A DNA stretch of 64,000 bases from Neostapfia colusana (Eukaryota; Streptophyta; Magnoliopsida; Poales; Poaceae): NCBI GenBank assembly GCA_030760725.1, contig JASWHV010000001.1, positions 77,273,683 to 77,337,682 on the forward strand, written 5' to 3'. Within the stretch, counting starts at the first letter, position 1, and the number at the start of each line of letters is the position of its first letter. A program made the translations under genes and the position numbers. Below are positions 44,441 through 55,008 of this stretch, in pieces. The notes below the pieces were generated by a model. That model did no database searches. It worked only from the letters and a program-made list of their open reading frames with translations, and had not been told where the DNA came from.

Positions 44441-44638
44441 AGGTTGCCCGTAGGAACGTGGACCTAGGTAGAAATGGACGTATTTAAGGGCCCTATTTTC
44501 TTAAAAACTATTTTCCAAAGTGTGGGTGGAAAAGTGTTATTAAAGGAGTCATTTTCTTCATCTTACCCCAACTTTCATTCAAAATAGGATTTTTATTTGA
44601 GAATTTATCTAACCTAATTTTAAATTCTTTTGTTTTAG

Positions 44639-45418
44639 ATGGTTCGCATGATTCGCACCGCTCGTAAGTCCACAGGAGGGAGAGTTCCCGTAGTGGCCCT
44701 TGCCGAAAGAGAGGAGAGTCGTCCCGTGACGTACCTTTCCTACGGATTGGCAGTTGGAGATTTGTTGCGCCGTCTTCGACGTATGCTCGAAGCCGCCGGC
44801 AATACGGTCAAGCTAATCATCCACTATAACTCCACCAGGACCATCCATGAGAAGAGGGAAGAATGGAGTTCGGAGATGAGGATTATACACGAGAATCAGC
44901 TGCTTAAGATTCACCACTCCCCAGCTTGTCGAGCAACACAAGTTGATGCGGAGAAAGATGTCACCTGGGAGGCCATCACCTGCCAGAGTCACATCTATCG
45001 TCGCCACTTGGACAAAACTGAGTACATGTATGTCCTCCAACGTGAGAGTGGTACCACGGAGTACAAGTACCCACCGGTGCAGCAAGGGACTTCCCATGAG
45101 CACATGGACTTGTGCTTGGAGGATGCTGCTATGCTCAGCACTGGACTGCAGGAGTGTCAATAAGAGCTTCAGGATGTCCGAGACACCCTGAAGGAAACGG
45201 AGGCGTTGCTGCGAGTTTGTTTAAAGGCGAGAGAAAGAGGAGATGGGAATGAACTGTGTGTCACCGTGAGTGATACATGGACTCCTGACTCCCCGGATCG
45301 CCGAGCAATCAGGCGTCGTCGCACTTCTCCACCAGCAGCCTCCCCACCCAAAGCAGAGTCAGAAGGTAGCCGAAATGAGGAGGAAGATCCCGAGGAGCCA
45401 GCTCAAGAGGACGAATAG
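44639..45418 (+). pseudogene. orf0 of element F, one nonsense change
   Basis: The ATG stands directly behind TCTTTTGTTTTAG. The protein is collinear with the orf0 of E: basic helix (LRRLRRM), REEWSSEMRIIH, RATQVDAEKDVTWEAI, then the coiled-coil part. At 45161 a Gln codon has become TAA (CAA in E), cutting the product at 174 of about 259 residues, after the dsRBD-like core. The frame stays open beyond to TAG at 45416. This is a C-to-T type change. Confidence 0.8.
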
Positions 45419-45719
45419 TGTAGAGTTTTTCCCTTAGCTAGCAAGAGGTCGAGTAGTCGAGTTGTGACGTAGTTAATGGTGTGATAATGCTTGGTGTGTG
45501 ACGTGAGTTGTGGAAGCCATGAGCAATTGTCCACAGCCTCGTCTTCAGATTGTTTTGTTTTGGTGTGTGAACCCACAGGAAATAATAGTGCATTTATTTG
45601 GTGTGAGATATAAACCCTCGAAAATTTTTAACAAAGCCTCTACACCTTAAATTACCAACAAATGAAAGTAGTAAGATGATACTAAATGGTATCAGGTTAA
45701 CATTTGTTGATTCTGCCAG

Positions 45720-48700
45720 ATGGCCGGAAGAGGAAAAGGACGTGCTGCCAACCCCGCCAACAACAATGATGAGGCATGCAACCCTCATCTTTCTGGAGGC
45801 CAGGACCGGGGTGGTCGCCGTGAAGAAGTTGATCCTCTCCACCAAATGCTGGAGAATCAAAATTAGCTCATCCAGAACTTGACTCAAGTGGTGGCCAACT
45901 TGCATCAAGTTCCACCTCCACAGGCTGCACCACGCCAACCAAGGTTGAGTGAGTTTCTAGGAACTCAACCTCCAAAGTTTGCAAGTGCTGCTGAACCTCT
46001 GGAGGCAGATGATTGGCTGAAGACCATTGAAAGTAAGATGAGGATAATACAATGCCAAGGGTATGAGAGGGTGCTGTTTGCCTCTCATCAATTGCATGGA
46101 CCTGCTGCTGATTGGTGGACCGCCTACGTGGCCGCCCATCATAACCCTGAGAACATCACTTGGGAAGAGTTCAAGCGTAGCTTCCGCAACCATTACATCC
46201 CAAGAGGTGAACTCAAAAACAAGAGGAAGGAGTTTTTGGGACTGCAGCAGGGAAACATGACAGTGAGGGAATACCTCACTAAATTTACTCAACTATCCCG
46301 TTACGCTCCACGAGACATAGAGACTGATGAGCAGAAACAAGATTGTTTCGTGGAAGGACTTACCGCAGAGATGCAGTGTGCAATGTCCTCAAATGAGTAT
46401 GAAAGCTTCCAAAAGATGGTGGACAGAGCATTTGTGGTAGAAAGGAAGCTAAAAGCCCTGTAAAATGAGAATAAGAGGAAGGCCGGGTGGTCACATCAAG
46501 CCTCGGGGAGCAACACCCGCCCACGTATGATGCAGCAACCTACGGGGCAGACAAGCCGTGCTGCGGTACCCTATTCAGCACCGAGAGGGTACAACCCAAA
46601 CTACAGGCCTCCCGCAGCACCAGCACAGCCGCAACGTCAGTTTGTGCAGCAGCCTCGCCCCGCATATCCACCTCGACCAGCAGTACAAGGACCCCCAAAC
46701 CAACCCCAAGACAACAAGGGCCAAGCATCTAAGATTGGGGTGCAATGTTTTAGCTGTGGTGAAGTGGGGCACTACGCCCATAAATGCCCAAAGAAGAAGC
46801 CTGCGCCGCCACAACAGCAGAATGTAGTGAGAGGACGGGTGAACCACGTCACTATGGAGGAAGCACAAGAGGCACCCGATGTGATAGTTGGTAAGTTTCC
46901 TGCCAATTTACACCTTGCAACTCTGCTGTTTGATTCTGGTGCTACCCACTCGTTCATTGCTCAAGGGTTTGTTAAGAAGCATGACCTAGCAACCACACAA
47001 ATGAACCATATGCTAGCCGTAAACTCTTCAGGTGGAGAAATAAGGACAAGACAAGTGTGTCCCAAAGTGAGCCTAGACATTAATGGGGTAGAATTTACTG
47101 CTAACCTTATAGTGATAGATTCACGAGGGATAGATATTATTTTGGGTATGGATTGGTTGACCAAACATAAAGGAATCATCCATTGTTCGACCAGAACGGT
47201 CGAATTAACTCACCCCAGTGGTACCAGAGTAAAGTTCATAACAATACACGAGCCTAGGAGGGACATTAAATTAAATCAAGTGGAGGTGAAAGTTGAGGAA
47301 ATCAGGACTATCAGGGAATATCCAGATGTTTTTCCGGAAGAGTTGCCAGGTATGCCTCCCGACCGTGACGTGGAATTCGCAATTGAGCTAGCACCGGGAA
47401 CAGCCCCGATATACAAGAGACCTTATCGAGTGGACTCCACACTCGAGCAAGACATACGCGAGGGCCAAAAGAATGATGAGAAGATACAAGAGATCAGACA
47501 GCTCATCAAGGAAAATAAAGCTCCTGGTTTTAGAGAGGATGAACAAGGAACGGCGTGGCACGGGAAAAGAATCTGTGTGCCAGAAGTAAAGGAGATCCGT
47601 GAATTGATTTTAAAGGAGGCTCATGATTCTGACTATTCCATTCATCCTGGGAGTACGAAGATGTACCAGGACCTCAAAAGCAGGTATTGGTGGTATGGCA
47701 TGAAGCGAGATGTCGTGGAACATGTTGCCCTATGTGACACATGTCAGTTGGTGAAAGCAGAACATCAACGACCCGCGGGATTATTGCAACCACTCAAAGT
47801 GCCTGAATGGAAGTGGGAAAAAATCAGCATGGATTTTGTCGTGGGATTGCCTAGGACCCAATCCGGGTATGATTCAATATGGGTCGTTATTGATAGGCTA
47901 ACCAAGGTAGCTCATTTCATCCCTGTGAAAGAAAGCTACAGCGGATCCAAATTGGCAGAATTGTACATGTCAAGGATTGTATGTTACCATGGAGTGCCAA
48001 AGAAGATAGTATCGGACCGAGGGACACAGTTCACCTCGAGGTTTTGGCAAAAGTTGCATGAAACCATGGGAACCCATCTGAATTTCAGCTCTGCCTATCA
48101 TCCCCAAACTGACGGGCAGACGGAGAGAACCAATCAGATCCTTGAAGATATGTTGAGGGCATGTGCACTCAAAAATAATAGGAGTTGGGACAAGAACTTA
48201 CCGTATGCGGAATTTTCCTATAACAACAGCTATCAAGCTAGTATGAAGATGTCATCGTTTGAAGCTTTGTATGGAAGAAAGTGCAGAACTCCCCTATTTT
48301 GGAACCAAACAGGAGAAAGTAAAGTGTTTGGTCCAGAAGTGCTACAAGAAGCCGAGGCAAAGGTGAGGGAGATTCGCAACAACTTGAGGATAGCACAAAC
48401 ACGCCAGAAGAGTTATGCTGATGTACGAAGAAGAGAACTCGTTTTTAATGTGGGAGACTATGTTTATCTCAAGGTGTCCCCTATCAGAGGACTTCGTCGG
48501 TTCAAGGTGAAAGGGAAGTTGTCACCTCGATACATCGGACCCTTTCAAGTTTTGGAAAGAAAAGGCGAAGTGGCGTACCAACTAGAGTTACCGGTTCATC
48601 TATCGGACGTGCACGATGTATTCCATGTGTCACAACTCAAGAAATGCCTGAGGACGCCTGAAGAGGTGTTACCCATGAATGAAGTGGATGTAGCTGAGGA

Positions 48701-48869
48701 TTTGTCTTATGCCGAGCAACCATACAAGATTTTGGAGACGATGGAACGCCTCACCAGAAATAAAAGAATCCGGATGTGCAAGGTGCAGTGGAAGCATCAC
48801 TCAGAAGAGGAAGCCACCTGGGAACGGGAAGATGAGCTTAAGGCACAATTTCCGGAATTGTTTTCTTAG
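45720..48869 (+). pseudogene. gag-pol: gag-protease-integrase of element F with internal deletion of RT and RNase H
   Basis: Gag starts at ATG 45720, directly behind GATTCTGCCAG. Two nonsense changes hit gag: CAG to TAG at 45864 and GAA to TAA at 46461. From 46464 to the end the frame is open: zinc knuckle CFSCGEVGHYAHKC near 46746, protease DSGATHSF near 46930, and the conserved linker up to KRPYR. There it jumps directly to VDSTLE, the linker before the integrase. About 440 codons covering RT and RNase H are missing, in frame. The integrase zinc motif (CDTC near 47737), the DDE core (MDFVVGLP, SDRGTQF, QTER) and the chromodomain-like tail follow. The element cannot reverse-transcribe itself. 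Confidence 0.93.
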
Positions 48870-48896
48870 AAACACCAATATCGAGGACGAGATTTC

Positions 48897-48913
48897 TTTT
48901 AAGGGGGTAGAGC
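48897..48913 (+). other. Polypurine tract of element F
   Basis: TTTTAAGGGGGTAGAGC directly before the LTR. Confidence 0.85.
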
Positions 48914-51900
48914 TGTAACACCCCAAATTTTGATTCAAAACTCTAAACCATGTTCAGAGGGGAATTTAAAAATTTTTGGACGTGTTGCATGTTTTGCAAA
49001 AATTCAAATTCAAACTGGAATTCAAATTATACTCAAAACAGAAAAGAAATGGAAAAAGAAAAAGAGAAACGGGAAAAAAACCGGCCAGTGGGCCGAAACC
49101 CGCCAGCCGGCCCAGTTTCCCCGCGCCAGCCCGCCCCCGCGCGCGCCGCGCTGTCTCTCACAGACAGGTGGGACCCACATGTCATCCCTAACCCTGAGCC
49201 CCCGCGACCCCGGACTTTTCCCCCGAGCGCGCGCGATCTTAACCGCCCGGAAACCGCGTCCCGCCGCCCGAATTCTGGTCCCAGAGGACTCCAACTCGAT
49301 CACAACAGACCTACCGCCCTTCCCCGGCTATAAAAACCCCAGCCCCGATCGGTTTTTCCCACGCGATCTCCGATTTTTACTCCGGTGAGCACCAAGACTT
49401 CGCCGGTGAATTCTGGCCGATCTAAGCTCGAAAACTCTGATCTAACTCGCTGGTCTTGATCCACCGCCTCCGGGGAACTTTGCAGGTGCAGAAAACTCGG
49501 AGAGTTACGGTGTAAATCCAGCGCCGACGAGCTTCGCCGTGGTTTTGCCTCGGACCTCGCCGCCGATCACTTTCCAGGACCCCCGAGCTCGAGAAAACCC
49601 CCGAGGTGAGATCCCTGACCTCCCCTCTACCGATCTAGGCCATAAGATCACAGTTCTAGGCAGAATTCTTGAGGATCCGAAACTTTCCGGCGAGATCGCC
49701 GCTTCCCGCCGCCGTGCGCCGCCGGCAGCGCCGCCCGCTCTCGATCAGAGCGACGTGGCCGCTTGTGCGCCGTTTATTTTAAATCGCACGGTAGGGTTTA
49801 AAACCCCGCGTACCGGTTCGATGTTATAATCTCAGCCGTCGGTTTAAAATCGAACGGTCCACGTCAACCCCGCATTATAAAGACTGGAATTCTTACGTGC
49901 TACCCCCTGGGGTTCTCTGGAATTGAGAGCGAGCCCCGGAAACTTCAGATCTAGCCCCTGGAACTCCAGAAAATCATGTAAATTCATTTAAAAATCAGTT
50001 TTAGCCCCTGGACTTAATAAAAATTAGGAAAAACACCTCTGATAAGTGTAGCTAGACCCCTGGAAATTATGAAAATAATATTATAGACCCTGTAATGGGG
50101 TGAATTCATTATTTTAGCCCTGTTTAGTATTTAACTTAGAAAATTGAATATGTAACTAGTGTTTAAAAATTAAAAAGTGGGACAAACATAATTGTCAAAA
50201 TTAATTAAAAACTTTCTCAGTACTTAGAAAACTTTGGAGTGAGATAAAAATATATTTTTGGGCTGATATGAATCTGTTTCATTTATTAATCACATTATTT
50301 AGTATAGTGACACATTTTTAAGTAAAGAATAGTTATAGAAAATAGGGAAAATAATTATGAAATAGTTTACATCAGAGGCCAAGGTCAAAATATGTTATTA
50401 AATTATTTAGGACCAGAACCTATACTGTTTAGATGATGTGTATTACTAATTTTATAATAAAATACACAATTATGCATAGGAATATAAATCTGCAAATATA
50501 GCAACTAGTAAATGATAAATGGAGTTTCTAAAATCCAAAGAATTCAGTTTAGGGTTGGTAGAAATTCTGAAGGCATATATGGAGAAGAAAAATACTTTTC
50601 ATACATACCTGGTAGTGAAAAGGTGTAGTAGTTTAATATAAGGAATTTATTTAAAACTGAAACACAACACATATAATGGTGAATGAATTTCATAAATGTG
50701 AATGTGTGGTTTGTATGAAGTGTAAGTGTGAACTATGTCTTATGGATTGTTGTTTTTCTTTTGCTATGTGTGATGGTATGAAGTAGAACCTGTTCAAGAA
50801 CAAGTGATTCATTTCCAAGACTAGGAATACCCATTTCAAGAGCAGCAAGAAGGAGGCAAGTGTCCTTGACCACTTTGATCCTATGCTAGGATGTGTAGAT
50901 AGAATTATTTGCATTGTCAAATGAAACATGAAACCCATGCTAGGAAAGTTTCCCTAGAATTGCATTACCCTTGTTTCCTTGTAGCTTGGGTTGGGATATT
51001 ATTTTGTCATGTCATTTCTTTACATGCATATGCTTAGCCATGCTTAGAATGGGATATTTGGGATATGAGATCATCAGTTTATATTACCATACTCTTGAAT
51101 GAGACATTGTGAATTATGTAGAGGTAGGGATCAAGGCAAGTTGGATGTTTTGGTTGTGTGCTGGGTGCACGAGATTTGGGTTTGTGTTTAGTACTTGCCT
51201 GGATCCTAAGGACCGGTTCATGGAGCATGTAACCCGGCTTTACAGTGCCAACCACATGCTGAGATGGGGCAGCTTGGCCAATTAATTAGGTGTATCCCCG
51301 GCGTAGTATGGGTGTGTTGGATGGTGCGGGGAGTAGGTGTTAGCTGTACTACCATATGAACCGCAAGGCTCAAGAGGGGGCCACTGCAGCGGGGTTGGAG
51401 CCTCTTGTATGCTGTTAGGGGTGAAACCTCAGTGGGCCCACGCTCGTCGGGAATCCCTTTGTAAAGGCTTCGTAGTGATCTCCTGGCTGCACACCTGGGA
51501 AGTGTGAATGTGGATCGTAGCCACTGGCATAATGGAGGTTCTTTTAGTCCACCCGGCAACGGGGGATGAAATCACTACTTGTGGGTACAGTGGTACAAAC
51601 TCTGCAGAGTCAAAACTGTCTTGACAGCCGTGCTCACGGTTAAGAGCGGCCTGGACTTATTCATGATTAGAGGATTGATGGTTGTGAATGTTAAGCGGGG
51701 AGCTTAACATTGGAAATGATGTTATGGTTATTGGATTATGTTGATGGGATGGGAGATTGGGACCATTTCACCTGTGTAGTAATGTAGGTGCTTAATAAGC
51801 TAAGGTGATAGGTATTAATTGCGTAGTGCTTTAACCATGAGTTCAACCTCTCCTTGTTCTAGCCATGCATGATATAATTTTCCCACACTTGCTGAGTACC

Positions 51901-52252
51901 ATTGGTACTCAACCTTGCATATTTGTTGGTTTATATTGCTGCTCAGGTCAAGATAATGAGGTGGTGTATAATGACCAAGATTTTGGACCCGAGGAAGGAT
52001 TTTAGGTTCATGAAGACCCCCGGGCAACGCCTGTGATGGAGCCCTAAAGAATAATATTCCGCTGCTAGTTTATTTACTTGTGATGAAGCATTAGTGTCCA
52101 TTGAGACATTTGCGATGTAAGACTTATTTATATTCGACACCTGGCTTGTAATAAATGATGCTTCACTATTTGTCATCACATGTATGAGAAAATGATCTTG
52201 GCATACATGTGATATTCACTTGGTTGTTTCTTCGGAAAAACCGGGTGAGACA
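48914..52252 (+). repeat. 3' LTR of element F
   Basis: It has the same length as the 5' LTR, offset 7830 bases. TATAAAA is at 49329, the exon 1 donor after 49605, and the poly(A) signal at 52150. The very end reads GAGACA instead of GTGACA. Confidence 0.95.
50787..52005 (+). pseudogene. Putative LTR microgene, exons 2 and 3 (element F 3' LTR copy, with stop)
   Basis: Exon 2 (50787-50855) and exon 3 (51947-52005) match the 5' LTR copy, but exon 2 has a Gln codon (CAG) changed to TAG near 50821. The change arose after insertion, because the 5' LTR lacks it. Confidence 0.38.
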
Positions 52253-52257
52253 CTAAA
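52253..52257. other. Right target-site duplication of element F (CTAAA)
   Basis: Matches 41079-41083. Confidence 0.92.
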
Positions 52258-53616
52258 AATGTGTCCCTATAACTAATAAAGGTGAATAATCAATTAGACA
52301 GATTCATTTCAGCTTAAAATCTATTTTTAACTCACTCCAAAGTTTTCCAAGTGCTAGGAAAGTTTAAATTTGAATTTACAATGTGTTTGCCTCACCCTTT
52401 TAAATTTAAATCTTAATTACATATTCAAATTCCTAAATTTAATATTATGTAAGGTTAAAAAGGCAAACTCACCCCATTAAAGCGTCTATTATATTATTTC
52501 ATAAATTTCCAGGGGTCTAACTACACATAACAGAGGGGTTTTCCTAATTTTTATTAAGTCCAGGGGCTAAAACTGATTTTTAATCGAATTTACATGAATT
52601 TCTGAAGTTCCAGGGGCTAGATCTGAAGTTTCCGGGGCTAGCTCGTATTTTCCGAGATCCCTAGGGGGTAGCGCGTAAGAATCCAAGCCGTGATAATGCG
52701 GGGCTGACGTGGACCGTCCGATTTAAAACAGACGGCTGAGATTATAACGTCGAACCGGTACGCGGGGATTTAAATTATACCGTGCGATTTAAAATAGACG
52801 GCGCACAAGCGGCCACGTCGCTCTGATCAAGTGCGGGCGGCGCGCGGCGGCAGGAGGCGGCAATCTCGCCGGAAAACTTCGGATCTTCGTCAATTCTTCC
52901 TAAAACTGGGATTTCATGGCATAAATCGGTAGAGGGGAGGTTGGGGATCTCACCTCGGGGTTTTTCTTGAGCTCGTAGGTCCTGGAAGGCGGTCGGCGAC
53001 GAGGTCCGAGGTGAATTCACGGCGATCCTCGTCGGCTCTGTGTTGGAAGCGCAAACCACCGAGTTTTCTGCACCTACGTGATTCCCCGGAGGCGGTGGAA
53101 CATGATCGGCGCGTTAGATCAGAGAACACGAGCAGAGATCGAGAGAAAACGGTGATCGGAGCTTCGGTTCTCACCGGGAGGAAAAACAGCCGATCGCGGG
53201 TGAAAATCGGGAAGATGCCGGTGTTTATATAGCCGGGGAGGGCGGCGTTCGGTTGTGATCGAGGTTCCGTCGTCCAGAACCGAAATTCGGCTGGGATACG
53301 CGAGTATCCGGGGTGGTTTTGATTCGGGGGAGAGAGAGGAGTCCCGGTCGGCCAGAGAGGAGAAAGAAGATGGCGGGCCCCGTGTGTCAGTGAGAAAGAG
53401 AACGGGGCGCGCGGCTGCGGGCTGGCGCGGGGTTAGGTGGGCCGGCTGGTGGGTTTCGGCCCACTGGCCGGAGGGTTTGTTTTTTCTTTTTCTTTTTCTT
53501 TTTCTTTTCTGTTTTGAGTTGAATTTTAATTCCAATTTGAATTTGAATTTCTGCACCACATCCAATACGTCCAAAAAATTTTAAATTCCCCTCTTAACAG
53601 GTTTTGGGGTGTTACA
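52258..53616 (-). repeat. 5' LTR of element E, U3 and first-exon part
   Basis: This is the continuation of the 5' LTR of E beyond F. On the minus strand it starts TGTAACACCCC at 53616. TATATAAAC is at 53223-53231 and the exon 1 donor (CCCCGAG before GTGAGATC) at 52954. It matches 31835-33201 of the 3' LTR. Confidence 0.93.
53223..53231 (-). promoter_or_regulatory. TATA box of the element E 5' LTR
   Basis: TATATAAAC on the minus strand in the same context as the 3' LTR copy. Confidence 0.65.
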
Positions 53617-53621
53617 CAAGT
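53617..53621. other. Right target-site duplication of element E (CAAGT)
   Basis: Matches 29773-29777. Confidence 0.9.
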
Positions 53622-53835
53622 TTTATTTCAGCTTCCCGTATCCCGTAAATTAAGTGAAGAAAAAAAGGGAAAAACGACCATACCTGACTCATCAACTTTC
53701 CAGGCGACAAGGATGGCTAACAAAACTAGTAAACTTCCTATAAAACGGTGTCCCATCAAATTGACACAAGCATACAGGTTTTTGCAAACAAAACAGTTTC
53801 AAAAACATGGGATCAATATGGTCAAGGGCACTTGC

Positions 53836-53919
53836 CTTACTCCCGTGGTTTGTGTTGCTCAAGCATCTCGATGTCTTGGTGCTGTATTTCCTCGTAGACG
53901 GCCTCTTGAGCATGTCCTT
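53836..53919 (-). CDS. Putative LTR microgene exon 2 (element G)
   Basis: On the minus strand, after GTGAGTAG, an 84-base exon encodes HAQEAVYEEIQHQD and EMLEQHKPRE, then TAA plus G, before GCAAGTGCCCTTGACC. Position, acceptor, GC-type donor and phase 1 match exon 2 of A, E and B. The final TAA may be a decayed CAA, since B has CAA in this place. If so, the frame ran on into exon 3 at 28784-28818. Confidence 0.38.
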
Positions 53920-54529
53920 CTACTCACGACCACGCACATACAAAATTTACAACAATCAATTATCATGCACAACATTTACTCAAGATGCAATGAGGTGGAT
54001 AAATGCAATTCCTATGGTGCAGTTTATAAAAATCAGTTTGCACGTGTTCTTGCAAGTTTTAGTAGGCTTCCATGGGGTTTTATGATGAACAAGGCTGCTG
54101 GGATCAAGCGTGGACGTGGTTATGATCTTTACACACTTTGTAGATCAATCCCACTGTCAAAAATCGACCAGAACATGGTATGTCCACGCGCAGAAATTTC
54201 TGCTCGCAGGGGGTGGAGCAAACGGGTCCGTAGAAACGGCGGCGATGTGGTAAGAGGGGTAATAAAGACCTACCTCACTTCTCCCTCCTCTCTTCCTTGC
54301 GGCAGAACCTTCTCCCTTGCAATGGCGGAAGCGGAAGATTTTCTATGGAGAATTATGAAGCTGTGGCTAGGGCAGAACGTCGGGGGCTTCTTTTCAAGCG
54401 ACGGCGAGGCGTGATGTTGCTCCGATGGAGGCCAAACTCCTGCTAGAGGGCGGCGACCAAGCCTTTGCAGCAGGGGGGAGAGGGCGGCGGCCAAAAAGAG
54501 GGCTGGGGTGACGGCTAGGGGAATGGTTT

Positions 54530-54537
54530 TATTTATA
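54530..54537 (-). promoter_or_regulatory. TATA box of the element G LTR
   Basis: TATAAATA on the minus strand, upstream (in the element's orientation) of a GC-rich stretch and of the microgene exons. Confidence 0.55.
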
Positions 54538-54769
54538 AGGCGGAAAAAGAGCTAGGGAGCTAGGATTTTAGCAACCTAATTATCCAAGGGACGAGGATTA
54601 ATTTTAAAAGAGGTGGGAGCTAGGGGCTGTGATTTTATTATTTATTTTGCACCAATGGCTGAGATTAATTGAGAAAATAAATGCCCACAAAAAAGCAAAA
54701 AGAGGGGTGGCTAGGGTTTCCCCCGCTAATGGGCCGCGGCCAATGGGGTGGGGCCCATTAGGGTCCCCC

Positions 54770-54945
54770 CCCCTAAGTGGGGCGGCCAAAATAGGGGGGA
54801 AATTCCCCCAAAATTTGGGGAAAATTCCCTAGGGGAATTTTGGGGAATTTGGGGAAAATCAGGAAAATTGGAAAAATTAGGGAAATTAGGGGAGAGTGGA
54901 ATTTAGGAGAAAATTTGGGGAATTTTGGGGGAAATTTGTGGGTGG
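54770..54945. repeat. Low-complexity G/A/T tract in the U3 of element G
   Basis: Irregular repeats of GGGGAAATTT-like words (GGGGAAATTCCCCC, TTTGGGGAAAATT and variants) run for about 175 bases. No coding capacity. Confidence 0.7.
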
Positions 54946-55008
54946 ACCAATTTGGATATTTTTATTTATTTTTTCTTTTTAGTTCTTTTTCTATTCTATT
55001 TATTTTCA

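Larger units (their letters stand above)
41084..52252 (+). mobile_element. Element F: young, complete element lacking RT and RNase H
   Basis: Two 3339-base LTRs (41084-44422 and 48914-52252) flank a short inner region of about 4.5 kb with PBS, orf0, gag, protease, integrase and polypurine tract. By eye the LTRs differ only at scattered single bases and small indels. A perfect CTAAA duplication flanks the element. About 1.3 kb of pol is missing compared with E. It is the same family as element A. Confidence 0.96.
29778..53616 (-). mobile_element. Element E: complete minus-strand Tekay-clade element carrying F in its 5' LTR
   Basis: The LTRs are 29778-33201 (3') and 39026-41083 plus 52258-53616 (5', split by F). 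The inner region has a polypurine tract, damaged gag-pol, intact orf0 and PBS. The two LTRs agree closely in length (3424 versus about 3417 bases). Both ends are flanked by CAAGT. Without F the element is about 12.7 kb. The LTRs are related to those of the A/F family, with the same start and end, but form a separate subfamily. Confidence 0.95.

Noticed and set aside
53713..54414. 233-residue plus-strand ORF that might look like a host gene near element G
   Set aside because: It lies wholly within the 3' LTR of G, opposite the microgene exon and R region, and shows no recognisable domain.
54770..54945. G-rich tract as a telomere-like or satellite array
   Set aside because: The words are irregular and occur only once inside the U3 of G; it is low-complexity sequence, not a tandem array.
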